A stretch of DNA of 64,000 bases from positions 866,925 through 930,924 of the forward strand of contig CAUYUJ010016693.1 of the NCBI GenBank assembly GCA_963575745.1. Direction: 5' to 3'. Numbering within the stretch: position 1 is the stretch's first letter; each line of letters opens with the position of its first letter. Made by a program: the position numbers and the translations under genes. The notes under the pieces are model-generated. The model was not told the origin of the DNA. It saw only the letters and a program-made list of their open reading frames with translations, and searched no databases. Of this stretch, positions 23,855 to 33,644 are shown piece by piece. Origin of the DNA: Prorocentrum cordatum. Taxonomy: Eukaryota > Sar > Dinophyceae > Prorocentrales > Prorocentraceae.

Positions 23855-23999
23855 GGCGAGCGGTGAGCCGGGGCCAGAGGAAGACCGCGCGACCGAGCCA
23901 CGAGACCGCCAAGGCGCGACCGAGCGCTGCCCCCCATGGGCAGGAAGGGCAAAGCACCCGTGGCACACGCCTCGTGTGCGTGCCCCGGGAGCCCTGCCC

Positions 24000-24758
24000 G
24001 AGCCGTCACGCGCCCGCGCGCAGGGCCATCTGCCCTTCGGGGCCTCCTAGATCGGGTCCGAATACGGTGAGGGCATTACTGCTTCTTTCTCGCTGCGACG
24101 GGAAAGACAAGTGCCCATGCATAGGATTCGAGAGACGCGCCCCAACATGTGTTTGCACGGCGCGCGGGCGGCGCCTCAGCCCCCGAGGACGCGAGTATCT
24201 CTGCACCTCGCACAGGCTGGGATACACCGCTCTCGCTCGGGCGGCCTCCGCGCGCTCATCACGGACCGCCAGGCCTCTGGCGCGACGCCTCGGCCAGGCT
24301 GCCGAAGCCGTGGGCGCGGCCCACGCTGGCCAACGGCGGGAGGATGAGCACCTCTCCCGACCCGCAAGCGACAGCGGGCGAAGGGCGCGGGGCGGCCGCC
24401 TCCGCCGCGCCAGGGGGCGTCGCTGCCCCAGCCGCCGCGCCAGCTCCAGTCGCCGCCGAAGGCGCCGCAGCCTCGCCAGGGCCCTCTCGCAGATCAGGCG
24501 GGGGCGCACTGTAGAGGGCATTCGGTAGCCGCCCGCGGCGGGGGCCTCACGCGGCGGTGTCCGCACGCAACCACGCAACAACCCCATCGCCTCCCGCCTC
24601 AGCCAGCAAACGTCGACCGCTCACGCTCGCCATACAAGGGCGCTAAGGCCACTCCGCCAAATGAGCTAGCTCCAATGCCGCAACACAGCGTCGGAAACAG
24701 TCACGCCGCCGCGGCTCCATAGCGCCCACCTGCATACGGGGTCACCACGGTGAGTCTG
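24000..24758. other. GC-rich stretch; weak coding signal on either strand
   Basis: A plus frame ending at 24514 with an Ala/Pro-rich tail and a minus frame 24587-24006 rich in Arg/Ala both cross this stretch. Neither has a known motif. A further exon of the minus-strand gene at 24759-26279 could lie here, but I cannot show it. Confidence 0.3.
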
Positions 24759-26321
24759 CTACGCCGCCGGGGAGCCCCAGCGCGTCAAACAGCACCCAGC
24801 CTCGGCCTCGTACCCCATCTCGTCGAAGAAGTCTGTCTCCCCACCCGCCTCAATCGCGTCCCTGATTGCCGCCTCCCCCGCCAAAGAGAACGACACTATC
24901 TCCTCGACGTCCAGCGGACTAAGGCGACGCTCCCTGGCCGCGTGCTCGAGCTCAAGCAGATAGTCGGCAGCGGGCTTCGGAACGTTCATCCGCTGCCCCT
25001 GCAAGACAACATGCACCGTAGGCTCGGGAGTAACAGTCAAGAGCGCGACCGCCTCCAACGGGGCCTCCTCCCCGCACTCGAGCACGCCAACGTAGTCGCC
25101 AGACTCGCCCCCGAGCTCGCTGTCCAGGAGCTCCGATCCCGAGACACTGTTGTCGAGCACGGAAACATCCTGCCCATCGCGGTCCTCGGCCACTGACTCG
25201 AGCCAATTGCGAGCAATGCTGGCCCTCGCGGCCCACCACGCGCTCTGCTTGACCCTTTTCCCGCCATCGTCATCTGAGGCCTCCTCGACCTCCTGCTGCG
25301 AGACGGGAGCCTCCGAGTCCTCGCACCGCCTCTCGTTCGCCAGGCCCCCGAGCTGGGCGCCGACGTCCAGACCGCCGACGATGGCCATCTCGATGGCCAT
25401 GCCCTGCTGCTCTTCCTGGTACCGCTTCAGCAGGGAGCCCGCCGCCAGCGCGGCGCCTGCCTCGCCGAGGACGACGGCGCCCGAGGCCTGCAGCACCTCG
25501 CCGGCCTCGTGCAGACCCTTGCTCCTGCTGAGGAACGCAGCGGGATGCGCCTCCAGGTAGCTGGCGGCGGCCGCACCGAGCAGCTGCTGCGGCACGGCGG
25601 AGCAGGCCGTGTCCGCCTCCACACCAGCACAGCGCAGCCACTCGTCATCGCTAGCGACTCCGCCGTCGACAAACCCTTCGGCACCCGAGCAAGCGTCAAC
25701 GGCGACAACATGGGAGTCGACTGCCGACAGACCACCAGGCAGGCCACACGGGCGCACCAGCATCGCCGACTCCTCAACCGTCTGCGAGGCGGCACCGACG
25801 CGCTCTGCCTGGGCGGCGTCGCGCTCAGCCAAGCTCCAGCCCGAGGCGAACCCTGCGGCGAAAGCCTTCGCCTCCGCGAATGGGCTGGCCACGTGCCAGG
25901 TTCCAGGCGTAGGTCCAGTACCGCCGCGGCCGCCACCCCTGAGGACCTCTGCGCCTCCGAACTCCGCCTCGGCGGCGGCGGCCGACGGCCAGACATCGGG
26001 CGCGCCGAGCATGACGTTGGCCTGGGTGTCGCAGGTCCCACACACGACCTCTGGCCCCGAGCCCGCCTTGCCGACGTGGCCGCCGCCAGACTGCATGGCC
26101 TCCGCGGGCACCGCGACGCCGATCCCGTCGAGGCTCCCGCACTGCTGGCCGCCCGTGCAGCAGGAGCCGCCAAGCGCCGACCGCTCGGCCTCCAGCTCCG
26201 CGAAATGGACGACTTTCACGCCTGGCACGCCCTTGCCCTGGAACGGGTGCGGCAGGACCAGCACACCCAGCTCAGGGCGGGCTCTACGAGGGGCGCGAAA
26301 CGTACAAACAACAAAACACAT
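24759..26321 (-). CDS. exon of a protein of unknown function (about 507-520 aa)
   Basis: An uninterrupted minus-strand frame of about 1.5 kb with protein-like, acidic composition. It holds Cys pairs near the N-terminus (SCCTGGQQC, VCGTCDTQ), Ala-rich helical segments, an acidic patch EEASDDDGGKRVKQ, and a hydrophilic C-terminus ending GSPAA. I recognise no family. The open frame extends to 26348 using a TTG codon and the first ATG is at 26321. However, the T/G-rich tract just downstream of that ATG ends in CCTCGTAG at about 26280, which looks like an intron acceptor, so the true exon may start near 26279 with the protein beginning elsewhere. Array D lies immediately upstream on the transcript side, probably in an intron or the promoter region. 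Alternative: a single-exon gene starting at 26321. Confidence 0.6.
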   Translation of the reverse strand: MCFVVCTFRAPRRARPELGVLVLPHPFQGKGVPGVKVVHFAELEAERSALGGSCCTGGQQCGSLDGIGVAVPAEAMQSGGGHVGKAGSGPEVVCGTCDTQANVMLGAPDVWPSAAAAEAEFGGAEVLRGGGRGGTGPTPGTWHVASPFAEAKAFAAGFASGWSLAERDAAQAERVGAASQTVEESAMLVRPCGLPGGLSAVDSHVVAVDACSGAEGFVDGGVASDDEWLRCAGVEADTACSAVPQQLLGAAAASYLEAHPAAFLSRSKGLHEAGEVLQASGAVVLGEAGAALAAGSLLKRYQEEQQGMAIEMAIVGGLDVGAQLGGLANERRCEDSEAPVSQQEVEEASDDDGGKRVKQSAWWAARASIARNWLESVAEDRDGQDVSVLDNSVSGSELLDSELGGESGDYVGVLECGEEAPLEAVALLTVTPEPTVHVVLQGQRMNVPKPAADYLLELEHAARERRLSPLDVEEIVSFSLAGEAAIRDAIEAGGETDFFDEMGYEAEAGCCLTRWGSPAA

Positions 26322-26353
26322 GAACAAAACACACACACCACACTCCAAAAATT

Positions 26354-26420
26354 AGCCTGGCGAAGGACCCAACCATATGCAGTTGTGAGTAATGCTGGTG
26401 TGAGTACCGTCTTCGGTGGA
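26354..26420 (+). repeat. boundary module, left half (cassette D)
   Basis: AAGGACCCAACCATATGCAG and GAGTACCGTCTTCGGTGGAT match the left halves at 18930 and 20450. AAAAATT occurs at 26347-26353 and again at 27870-27876 just after the right half, a candidate 7-bp flanking duplication. It is ambiguous because other right halves also end in AAAA. Confidence 0.7.
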
Positions 26421-27675
26421 TCTCCCTATGGGGCCACGAACCGTTTGAGGGGTGTGCCGAAATGGGTGTGGGGGCGGCATGCGAACGTTGCCACTGGGGC
26501 CTTCGGTGGAGCTCCTATGGGGCCACGAAACGTGTGAGGGGTGCACCGAAGTTGGTGTGGGGGCGGCATGCGAACGCAGCCACTGGGGCCTTCGGTGGAG
26601 CTCCCTGTGGGGCCACGAAACGTGTGAGGGGTGTGCCGAAATTGGTGTGGGGGCGGCATGCGAACGCAGCCACTGGGGCCTTCGGTGGAGCTCCCTATGG
26701 TGCCACGAAACGTGTGAGGGGTGTGCCGAAATGGGTGTGGGGGCGCATGCGAACCCAGTCACTGGGGCCTTCAGTGGAAATCCCCATGGGGCCACGAAAC
26801 GTGTGAGGGATGTGCCGAAATGGGTGTTGGGGAGGCATACGAACCAGGCCACTGGGGCCTTCGGTGGAGCTCCCTATGGGGCCACGAAACGTGTGAGGGG
26901 TGTGCCGAAATGGGTGGTGGGGAGGCATGCGAACCCTGCCACTGGGGCCTTCGGTGGAGCTCCCTATGGGGCCACGAAACGTGTGAGGGGTGTGCCGAAA
27001 TGGGTGGTGGGGAGGCATGCGGAACGCAGCCACTGGGGCCTTCGGTGGAGCTCCCTATGGGGCCACGAAACGTGTGAGGGGTGTGCCGAAATGGGTGGTG
27101 GGGAGGCATGCGGAAGCTCCCTATGGGGCCACGACGTGGGGCCGAATCGGTGGAGCTCCCTATGGGGCCACGAAACGTGTGAGGGGTGTGCCGAAATGGG
27201 TGCGGGCCACTGGGGCCTTCGGGAGCTCCCTATGGGGCCACGAAACTGTGCCCATGTGCCTGGGGCCTTCGGTGGAGCTCCCTATGGGGCCACGAAACGT
27301 GTGAGGGTGTGCCGAAATGGGTGGTGGGGAGGCATGCGGACCCTGCCACTGGGGCCTTCGGTGGAGCTCCCTATGGGGCCACGAAACGTGTGAGGGGTGT
27401 GCCGAAATGGGTGGTGGGGAGGCATGCGGACCCTGCCACTGGGGCCTTCGGTGGAGCTCCCTATGGGGCCACGAAACGTGTGAGGGGTGTGCCGAAATGG
27501 GTGGTGGGGAGGCATGCGGACCCTGCCACTGGGGCCTTCGGTGGAGCTCCCTATGGGGCCACGAAACGTGTGAGGGGTGTGCCGAAATGGGTGGTGGGGA
27601 GGCATGCGGACCCTGCCACTGGGGCCTTCGGTGGAGCTCCCTATGGGGCCACGAACGTGTGAGGGGTGTGCCGAA
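26400..27675 (+). repeat. 90-bp tandem array D, partly homogenised
   Basis: About 14 copies. The units starting at 27361, 27451, 27541 and 27631 are spaced exactly 90 bp and are essentially identical. Earlier units (26400-27300) are divergent and some are deleted (for example around 27115-27260). Unit core: GGTGGAGCTCCCTATGGGGC, CACGAAACGTGTGAGGGGTG, TGCCGAAATGGGTGGTGGGG. Both strands stay open because 90 is a multiple of three. Confidence 0.95.
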
Positions 27676-27683
27676 ATCGAAGG

Positions 27684-27770
<87 letters not shown>
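27684..27770. repeat. (GAT)n microsatellite
   Basis: About 29 near-perfect GAT triplets directly after array D, then GAG triplets to 27815. Confidence 0.95.
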
Positions 27771-27774
<4 letters not shown>

Positions 27775-27784
27775 TGAGGAGGGA

Positions 27785-27814
<30 letters not shown>

Positions 27815-27815
<1 letters not shown>

Positions 27816-27876
27816 GACGCGGGGCACCGTCTCTTCAAAACGAGGACCCAACACCACAGGATGGTTGGGAAAAATT
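27815..27876 (+). repeat. boundary module, right half (cassette D)
   Basis: GACGCGGGGCACCGTCTCTT, CAAAACGAGGACCCAACACC and ACAGGATGGTTGGGAAAAAT. Confidence 0.85.
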
Positions 27877-27979
27877 GATCATCCCGGAACTTTCCCAAAC
27901 AATTTCCAGATTTTCATAGAAAACACGGTCGGTCCAACCCTTTCCCTCCGGCCCACCTTTCAAAGATATGGTAGGATAA

Positions 27980-28145
27980 TCTCGCCGCATCGCCGATGCA
28001 TCGGCGATGCATCGCCGATGCATGCGAGGCATCGGCCATGCGCTGGCGACGTCGGAGATGCATCGGCGACGTCGGCGTGGAGAAAAAAATGGGCTCCACA
28101 CCAGCCGCATCGCTAATGCACCGCCGATGCACCGGCGATGCTCCG
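27980..28145. repeat. palindromic GCATCGCCGAT minisatellite
   Basis: The word GCATCGCCGAT and its reverse complement ATCGGCGATGC alternate, so the block can fold into short hairpins. A second half with CACCGCCGATGCACCGGCGA follows after a 40-bp gap. Confidence 0.7.
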
Positions 28146-29100
28146 ACTCCGACCCCATCTAGGCGGCCTAGAGCCCTCCACTCGACACAGACGCCCCTCC
28201 AGAGCTCGCCAGCGCGCCCCGCCACGCAGGCGCTGACGCCGCGCGGCGAGCGCCAGTCCAACCGTTGCGCTGGGCCCCCGCTGAGGCAGGCAACACTCGA
28301 GGCCGCCGTCTGCAGCAGCTGGACAGCACGGTGGGAGCACGGAGAGGCGCGCAACGCGCCCGAAACCTCGCGGCAGCCCGAGGCAGGCGGCCCCCGGAGG
28401 CAGCGCGCCGCCTTTCGCGAGAAGCCCGTGGCGCGCGTGCGCACGCACGGACCACCTCGGAGCTCCTACGCGCGCTGGACCCCGTCGGCTCCCGCCACCG
28501 TAGCCGCAGCCTGCGCCCTCGTCTCCACGATGGCCATCTATTCGCTCCCAGGGGTCCCCGGTTCGCGACGGAGGTGGTGGCGCCCAGCAGTGCGCTGTCC
28601 TCGTCACGCCCTCGTCCAGATCGGGTCCTCGACGCACGTCTTGGGCAGCTCCTATGCTGCTGGCGCTGCCAGCGCGACCACCACGGCCAAGAATGGCACG
28701 CTGCCCCACGGTCAGACCCCAGGCATCCGATGACTTAACTCTTTCAATGCGTACGGCGCCCCCGAAATTCCGACCCTTTCCCAATGGCCAGCCGGCGAGA
28801 GCCTTCGGAGGCCAATCAACACGAAACGCTTCCGGCGAGAAGTTTCAAAGACTTTGGATGACTGGGACCGCCAGCACTCGCCGCCTGCCAGTCGTCTTGG
28901 GCCCAGCCCGAACAGCGCAGTTGCAGGACGAGTCTGTTTACTTTCAGACGCCACCGCCAGACACTGGACGGCCAATCCGCGTGCGCCTCAGCATCAGCCG
29001 ACCTGTGGCCCAGGAGTGCACCACCCTGCCAAGGCAGGGTTCTAGTACTATGCGCCCCCCTTGGATTGTGGACACCATGACAATGGACACCCTAACAATC
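28146..29100. other. no confident gene
   Basis: GC-rich. Overlapping frames on both strands (for example 28265-28738 + and 28784-28113 -) look partly natural, but neither shows a motif. Strand cannot be decided. Confidence 0.3.
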
Positions 29101-29104
29101 CGAT

Positions 29105-29220
29105 CATTGAATTAAACATGTGTTTAACATGTTTGGAAACGACCGTAAAAAGGTCTAAAGCACGTCTTAACATGTTGGAGACATGTCTAGAACTTGGTGT
29201 AGACATCTGAAAACTTTTTG
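29105..29220. repeat. AT-rich block with iterated AACATGT words
   Basis: AACATGT and ACATGT recur five or more times in about 110 bp, including the palindrome AAACATGTGTTT. There is no coding signal. Confidence 0.6.
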
Positions 29221-29389
29221 ACAACATGCCTCCTCTCCATTTATCGTCGTCCGCAGCCCTTGCAGGTGCACGTCCGAACCGAGCATGAAGCACAAGCATG
29301 TCACAGCAAATCGTTACCTGGGCGGCACGGCCAGAAAAGGCCCGCCACCGAGCATGTAGTAGGTCCCCGAAGGCGGGCTCGGGGGCATG

Positions 29390-29432
29390 GTCGTCATCGC
29401 TTTTCTCGTCCGCAGGGGAGGAGGAGGAGGAG

Positions 29433-29464
<32 letters not shown>

Positions 29465-29572
29465 GGAGCAGGAGGAGGAGGAGGAGCAGGAGGAGGGGGC
29501 ACGGTCGTCATCTCTTTTCCCGTCCGCAAGGGAGGAGGAGGAAGAGGAGGAGGAGGAGGAGGAGGTTCCGCC
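29390..29572. repeat. duplicated (GAG)n microsatellite
   Basis: A GGTCGTCATC - CCGTCCGC leader followed by GAG triplets occurs twice (about 29388 and 29503), so the tract duplicated together with its flank. Confidence 0.75.
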
Positions 29573-29938
29573 AGCAGGTCGGCACGCATGCTGGCTTCGC
29601 CCGCGGAGGTGTTCCTGGCTTCTGTTCGATAAAGGGGTCCCTGCAGCGGGCTCAGACGTCAGAGCCCGCGCGTCGCCACCAGGGGAGAGGGGGGGGGGCG
29701 GCGCACACGCAGTGCGAGTCTGTCTGGGTGACGCCGATGCCTCTCCGCATTGCCTCCGCCTCGCTCGCTTGCGCTGCCGCCGCCGCCGACCGCGACGCGC
29801 TGCCGCGGAGCCTCCTGCGCCCCGCGGGGGAGGATGACCACACCGCACCACAGAGACCGCCCATCGCGCGACCACACGCGCAGCTGCGGCCGCCGCTGTA
29901 TGTGCCAGCGCTGGGCTGCTCCATCAGTTCAGCTAGTC

Positions 29939-30097
29939 GTAAATCGGGTCTGTCCTCCTACATAGGGATCTTGGACAAAACATTAAAATAGTCAAAAAGT
30001 ACCCCAACATATTCAGAAAATACTCATAAAATCGTTCCCTGACCATTTTTTTATCATTTTTGCATACTCCTCCTGCAGAGGGACAGGCCCGACTTCA
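29939..30097. mobile_element. MITE-1 copy c
   Basis: Arms GTAAATCGGGTCTGTCCTCC and AGAGGGACAGGCCCGACTTC enclose an AT-rich core. The flanks AGCTAGTC and AGCTAGCT agree at 6 of 8 bases. Confidence 0.8.
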
Positions 30098-30429
30098 AGC
30101 TAGCTATATCGCTCGCGAACACGATCGCCGCCTTGGCCAACCTGTGGGGACGAGCCGAAGCTTGAGCATGAACCTTTCGGGTCAGTGAGGATCGCGGATG
30201 GCGAATGCTGATGATGGTGATGGCGACGACGACTGCAAAGCTTGACACACGCGCTGCAGTCGGAACTTCGATCAGAGCGCGCCCGGGAGGGATAGCCGGG
30301 TCAGCTTCTCCACCGCGTCCCTCGCCATCGCGTGCCCGAGCCGGACCAAGCTGCTGGTGACCTGTGCGGCGGGTCGGCGGCGCGGCGAGGGTAGAAACGA
30401 GAGAAACGAGAGGAGGCAGGCCTGCTCAG

Positions 30430-30575
30430 AGAGCGGCGGGGCTTCTCAGAAGCCCTCTGGCCTTCTGAGAAGAAGTCTTCGGTGGCTTCGGAGAAGGCTC
30501 AGAAGGCGGTGGGGCTTCTCCGAAGCCCTCTGGCCTTCCGAGAAGTCGCCCGCGGCTTCGGAGAAGGCTCACAGA
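30430..30575. repeat. CTTCTCAGAAG palindromic minisatellite
   Basis: GGGCTTCTCAGAAGCCCTCT and GGCCTTCTGAGAAG words alternate. A similar block occurs at 46995-47160. Confidence 0.65.
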
Positions 30576-30650
30576 GAGCTTATTCGAAGACCGGGGGGGG
30601 CCTGCAGAGCCTGCCGAGGAGGCCCGCCCCCGCTGCCCTGCCCCCTTGGG

Positions 30651-30811
30651 TTAAGTCGGGCGTGTCCCCCTACAGGGGGATTTTCTACGAAAAATCAAAG
30701 GATACTCCAAACATGATCCGAAATGGCCAAAAAATACTCAAAAAATAATCCCCAGACTATTGTTTGACTATTTTTGAAGGTTCCTCCTGTAGAGGGACAA
30801 GCCCGACTCAA
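30651..30811. mobile_element. MITE-1 copy d (best copy)
   Basis: Begins TTAAGTCGGGCGTGTCCCCC and ends AGGGACAAGCCCGACTCAA. It is flanked on both sides by CCCTTGGG, a perfect 8-bp target-site duplication, and is 161 bp long. The core holds TCCCCAGACTATTGTTTGAC, also seen in other copies. It is non-coding. Length, inverted repeats and 8-bp duplication suit a hAT-like MITE (inference). Confidence 0.9.
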
Positions 30812-31004
30812 CCCTTGGGCGCCCCGCCGAAGCCTGCGGCGATAGGAACTGCATCCCGGTCGGCGGGTACGGGAACATCCTCGGGCATCCAAGCCTGCGT
30901 CGATGGCAGCAGTCGCACCAGCAGCCGCGCAGGTCGCGGGCCCTCCCAGGCAGCAGGTAGTCGTCGGTGTCGGAATCGCTGCTTCCGCTCGATCTCGCAC
31001 CGAG

Positions 31005-31100
31005 AGAAGGAGGAGGAGGAAGAGGAGGAGGAGGAGGAGGAGGAGGAGGAGGAGGAGGAGAAGGACGAGAAGGAGGAGGAGCAGGAGGAGGAACAAGGAC
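31005..31100. repeat. (GAG)n microsatellite
   Basis: Plus-strand GAG/AGG triplets. On the minus strand they read as poly-Leu directly after the conserved patatin-like C-terminal part, so the gene's frame runs into repeat here. Confidence 0.85.
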
Positions 31101-31119
31101 CGCGACGTCGACAGCGACG

Positions 31120-31348
31120 ACGAAGGGCAGGAGGCGACGGCACCAACAACTTCATCTTCGGTCACCACGGGCTGGCACGGCATGTTCTCCAGCGAGGGGG
31201 GCACGTGCAACCTCAGGATCAGGAGGCGCCCGGTCTTCCGGCGGCCGAGCTCGCTGTCCCAGCCGAAGAGGACGCCGAGCTCCAGGCACGTGTTCTCGGG
31301 GTCGCACTCGAACTGCTGCACCGCGGCCTGCCAGTGGCGGCGAGGGTC
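31120..31348 (-). CDS. patatin-like protein, exon downstream of the TDG motif
   Basis: This exon continues the product of 32051-31509 once a 160-nt intron (31508-31349) is removed. Reading across the junction gives IYDLE|DPRRHW. Patatin-related membrane proteins often have a DP-rich turn followed by an RDV-like helix at this point. The exon then encodes a segment with CLELGVLFGWDSELGR, KTGRLLILRLHVPP and CQPVVTEDE, resembling the C-terminal region of such proteins. The 3' limit is unclear: after VTEDEVVG the frame becomes Ser-rich and then enters a GAG microsatellite. The remaining C-terminus may be in further exons to the left. Assignment rests on motif recognition, not alignment. Confidence 0.55.
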
Positions 31349-31508
31349 CTCACGAGCGACGAGCCGATCCACACCGGTGCCCGCGCGGTCTGGATGATGA
31401 GGCGCGAACCCATGGATGCATATCCCGTAGATCTGTTCCGCGCGGGGCATCTGCACAAAGACCGCCAGGACGTGTGTATGGATGATCATGCTTCCCACCT
31501 GCGAGGTC

Positions 31509-32051
31509 CTCCAGGTCATAGATGGAGGCGACCTTCGCAGTCGCTGCGGCGTCTGCTATCTTCTTCAAGAAACTGAACTGGTCTTTATCCCCCTTCTTTG
31601 CCCCGGCGTACACCAAGAGGATCCGCTGGCATTCCCTGCGCAACAGTGCGACGACACCAGTGTTGTCCTCGATCACGCCGTCGGTGACGTAGAGCAGGCT
31701 CGGTGGACGCTCTGACCGATGATAGAAGCTGGTCACCTGATGGATGAAGCGGACCACTGGCGAATACAATATCCATTCCAGACATGGGAGGAAAGCAAAG
31801 AAGCTCAGCGAGACCATGATGAGCATCAGACCGACGCTTAGCAGGAAGAGCGTCTCGGCCCATTCGCACCCGCACTGCTTGCGGCTGGATATGTCCGCCG
31901 AGAGAAGGAGGCCATACACCAGCTGACAGAGGAGTATCGCTGGCAAGGCTCGCAGCAGCGACGGAGTGTCGTCAGGATCATGGCTCTGACCCACGGCCTT
32001 CAAGGCCTGCCTCGCCCACTTGCTGGACCACTTGAGGAGTCGGCTGGGTTC
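31509..32051 (-). CDS. patatin-like phospholipase family protein, exon with the TDG active-site motif
   Basis: The minus-strand frame encodes a basic segment (RLLKWSSKWARQALK), two hydrophobic membrane-type stretches (about LLRALPAILLCQLVYGLLL and LFLLSVGLMLIMVSLSFF), then LLYVTDGVIEDNTGVVALL followed by RRECQRILLVYAG. In patatin-like phospholipases the second catalytic residue is the Asp of a DG(G/A) motif in just this setting: Y-x-(S/T)-D-G-G...N-x-G...LLRR-x-C. Here Asp is kept but the second Gly is Val. The nucleophile motif GxSxG is not in this exon. A polypyrimidine-like tract ending CCGCACGAG upstream marks the likely acceptor. Role by family: acyl hydrolase on membrane lipids (inference). 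Other exons lie at 42058-41992 and 45960-44537. Confidence 0.65.
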
Positions 32052-32089
32052 CTCGTGCGGATGGAAATGGATGTTTAGAAGAAGAAACC

Positions 32090-32275
32090 AAAGCATAAAC
32101 ATAAATTTCTGGGGTCAGCGCAAGTTTCTTGGATCGGTGCTGGACTACCTTCCCTGGCGCGCAGAGCGCGCCCGGGGCGGCGCCCGAGGCGGCACCAGAG
32201 GGGCCCAGCGCAGATGCAAGAGAGGCGCGCGGACCTTCAAAAGTCTATGCATACGCCTTCTTTCTTGTTCGGGAT
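32090..32275. mobile_element. MITE-2 copy 3
   Basis: Left arm CAAGTTTCTTGGATCGGTGC and right arm GCGCAGATGCAAGAGAGGCG around a GGCGGCGCCCGAGGCGGC loop. It sits in the presumed intron just upstream of the patatin exon. Confidence 0.65.
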
Positions 32276-32805
32276 GTTCTCCCCGACGCCGATCCCGAAC
32301 ATCTCGAGCCAGAACCGCACCTTCATGTGGTCGGACTTGCCCAGGATCAGCGCGTCGTGGGCCGCCCCGCTCAGCGCCATGGCCTTGGACACTCGCCCGG
32401 CCGCGCGGGTCCTGAGGAATCCGAGCGTCCTGCCGCCTTCCGCGGGAGCCTCGCCACGCTCCGCCAGCCCGAGCACCCCCCCACAGGGAGAGGCAAAAGG
32501 ATCGGGCCAGATCTAGACGAGCTCGTTCCACTACTCGCAAAGTAGCTACTCGCAAATCGCCTGGATCCGCCGCGGGGGATCTGCGATAAATTACATCGAA
32601 GCAGGCATGTGTTTTTCGAGCGTTTGCGAGTAGGCACTTTGTGAGTAGTGGAACGCGCCCGGTGAAGAGCCGAATCGGGACAGATCGGGGGTCTCAGGGA
32701 GCCGGCTGGTCCAGAAGACTCCTCGGACGCCGCGAGCGCTCCAAGGAGCTCCAGCACGCCCCGAGGACGTGCCCGAGCGCCCTGGAGCTCCGGAGCGCGG
32801 TGCCC

Positions 32806-32968
32806 TGAGGTCGGGCACGTCCTCCTACAGGCGGATGTTGCAAGAACAAATTTAAAACATAGTCTGGAAATCCTCAAACACAGTCAAACACTAACAGACA
32901 AGTCGTCCCCAAACTATGTTCTGACTATGTCCGCATGCTCCCCCTGTAGAGGGACACGCCCGACATAA
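32806..32968. mobile_element. MITE-1 copy e
   Basis: TGAGGTCGGGCACGTCCTCC on the left, AGAGGGACACGCCCGACATA on the right. The core includes TCCCCAAACTATGTTCTGAC. The target duplication is not clear. Confidence 0.7.
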
Positions 32969-33257
32969 AAGGTATCCCGATCCAACGCCTGCCTTTGACC
33001 CCCCCCGCTCTGGAAGAGATCCCATGGCAGCCTCTGGGAAGCGCCTGGAAGTCGAGAAAGCATCCGGGAGAGGCCCCACACGAGCCCAGACACGCCCGAG
33101 TCTCTGATCCTCGGTCATCGATCCTGCCCCTGGGTCCTCGATCCTCCCTCCCTCGTCGAAGCCCCCTGGAAGTCGAGAGCCTCCAGGGGATGCCCCATGC
33201 GAGCCCAAAAGCACGTCCAAATCTCTGAGCCTCGGTCATCGATCCTGCCCCTGGATC

Positions 33258-33455
33258 CTCGACAAAAAAACTGTAAACATAAACTGTCGGCCCTCCGCGC
33301 GGATTTCTTGGATCTGCGCCGGACCCCCCCTTCTTGGCGCGCGGAGCGCCCCAGTTGCGACGCTGGAGGCGCCGTTAGGGGGGGGGCCAGCGATCAAAAC
33401 ATCCGCGCGGGGCGCCAAAAGTTATGTTTATAGCGTTTTTTCTTCTTCGATGGTC
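33258..33455. mobile_element. MITE-2 copy 4
   Basis: Long arms: CGCGCGGATTTCTTGGATCT on the left, ATCCGCGCGGGGCGCC on the right, with outer AT-rich ends AACATAAACTGT and AGTTATGTTTATAGCG. It is embedded in a CCTCGATCCTGCCCCTGG minisatellite (33115-33260 and 33450-33500) that flanks both sides. Confidence 0.75.
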
Positions 33456-33644
33456 CTCGGTCATCGATCCTGCCCCTGGATCCTCGATCCTCGCTCCCTC
33501 GTCCAACTTCCCCTCCAGGGAGAGGAGGGCAGCGGGGTGGGCATCCCAGACCTCCGACGTCGTAATCTCTCCCATGCGGGATCCCCGCGGACATCTCGAC
33601 TCCTCCCCTCGGATCGGACGAGAGGGGGGGGGATAGCACAGGGG

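Noticed and set aside
24640-24673. tRNA-like A box on the minus strand (TAGCTCATTTGGCGGAGTGG)
   Set aside because: The D-arm looks good, but no anticodon stem, T-arm with GTTCRA or acceptor pairing can be formed downstream. At most a SINE-like remnant.
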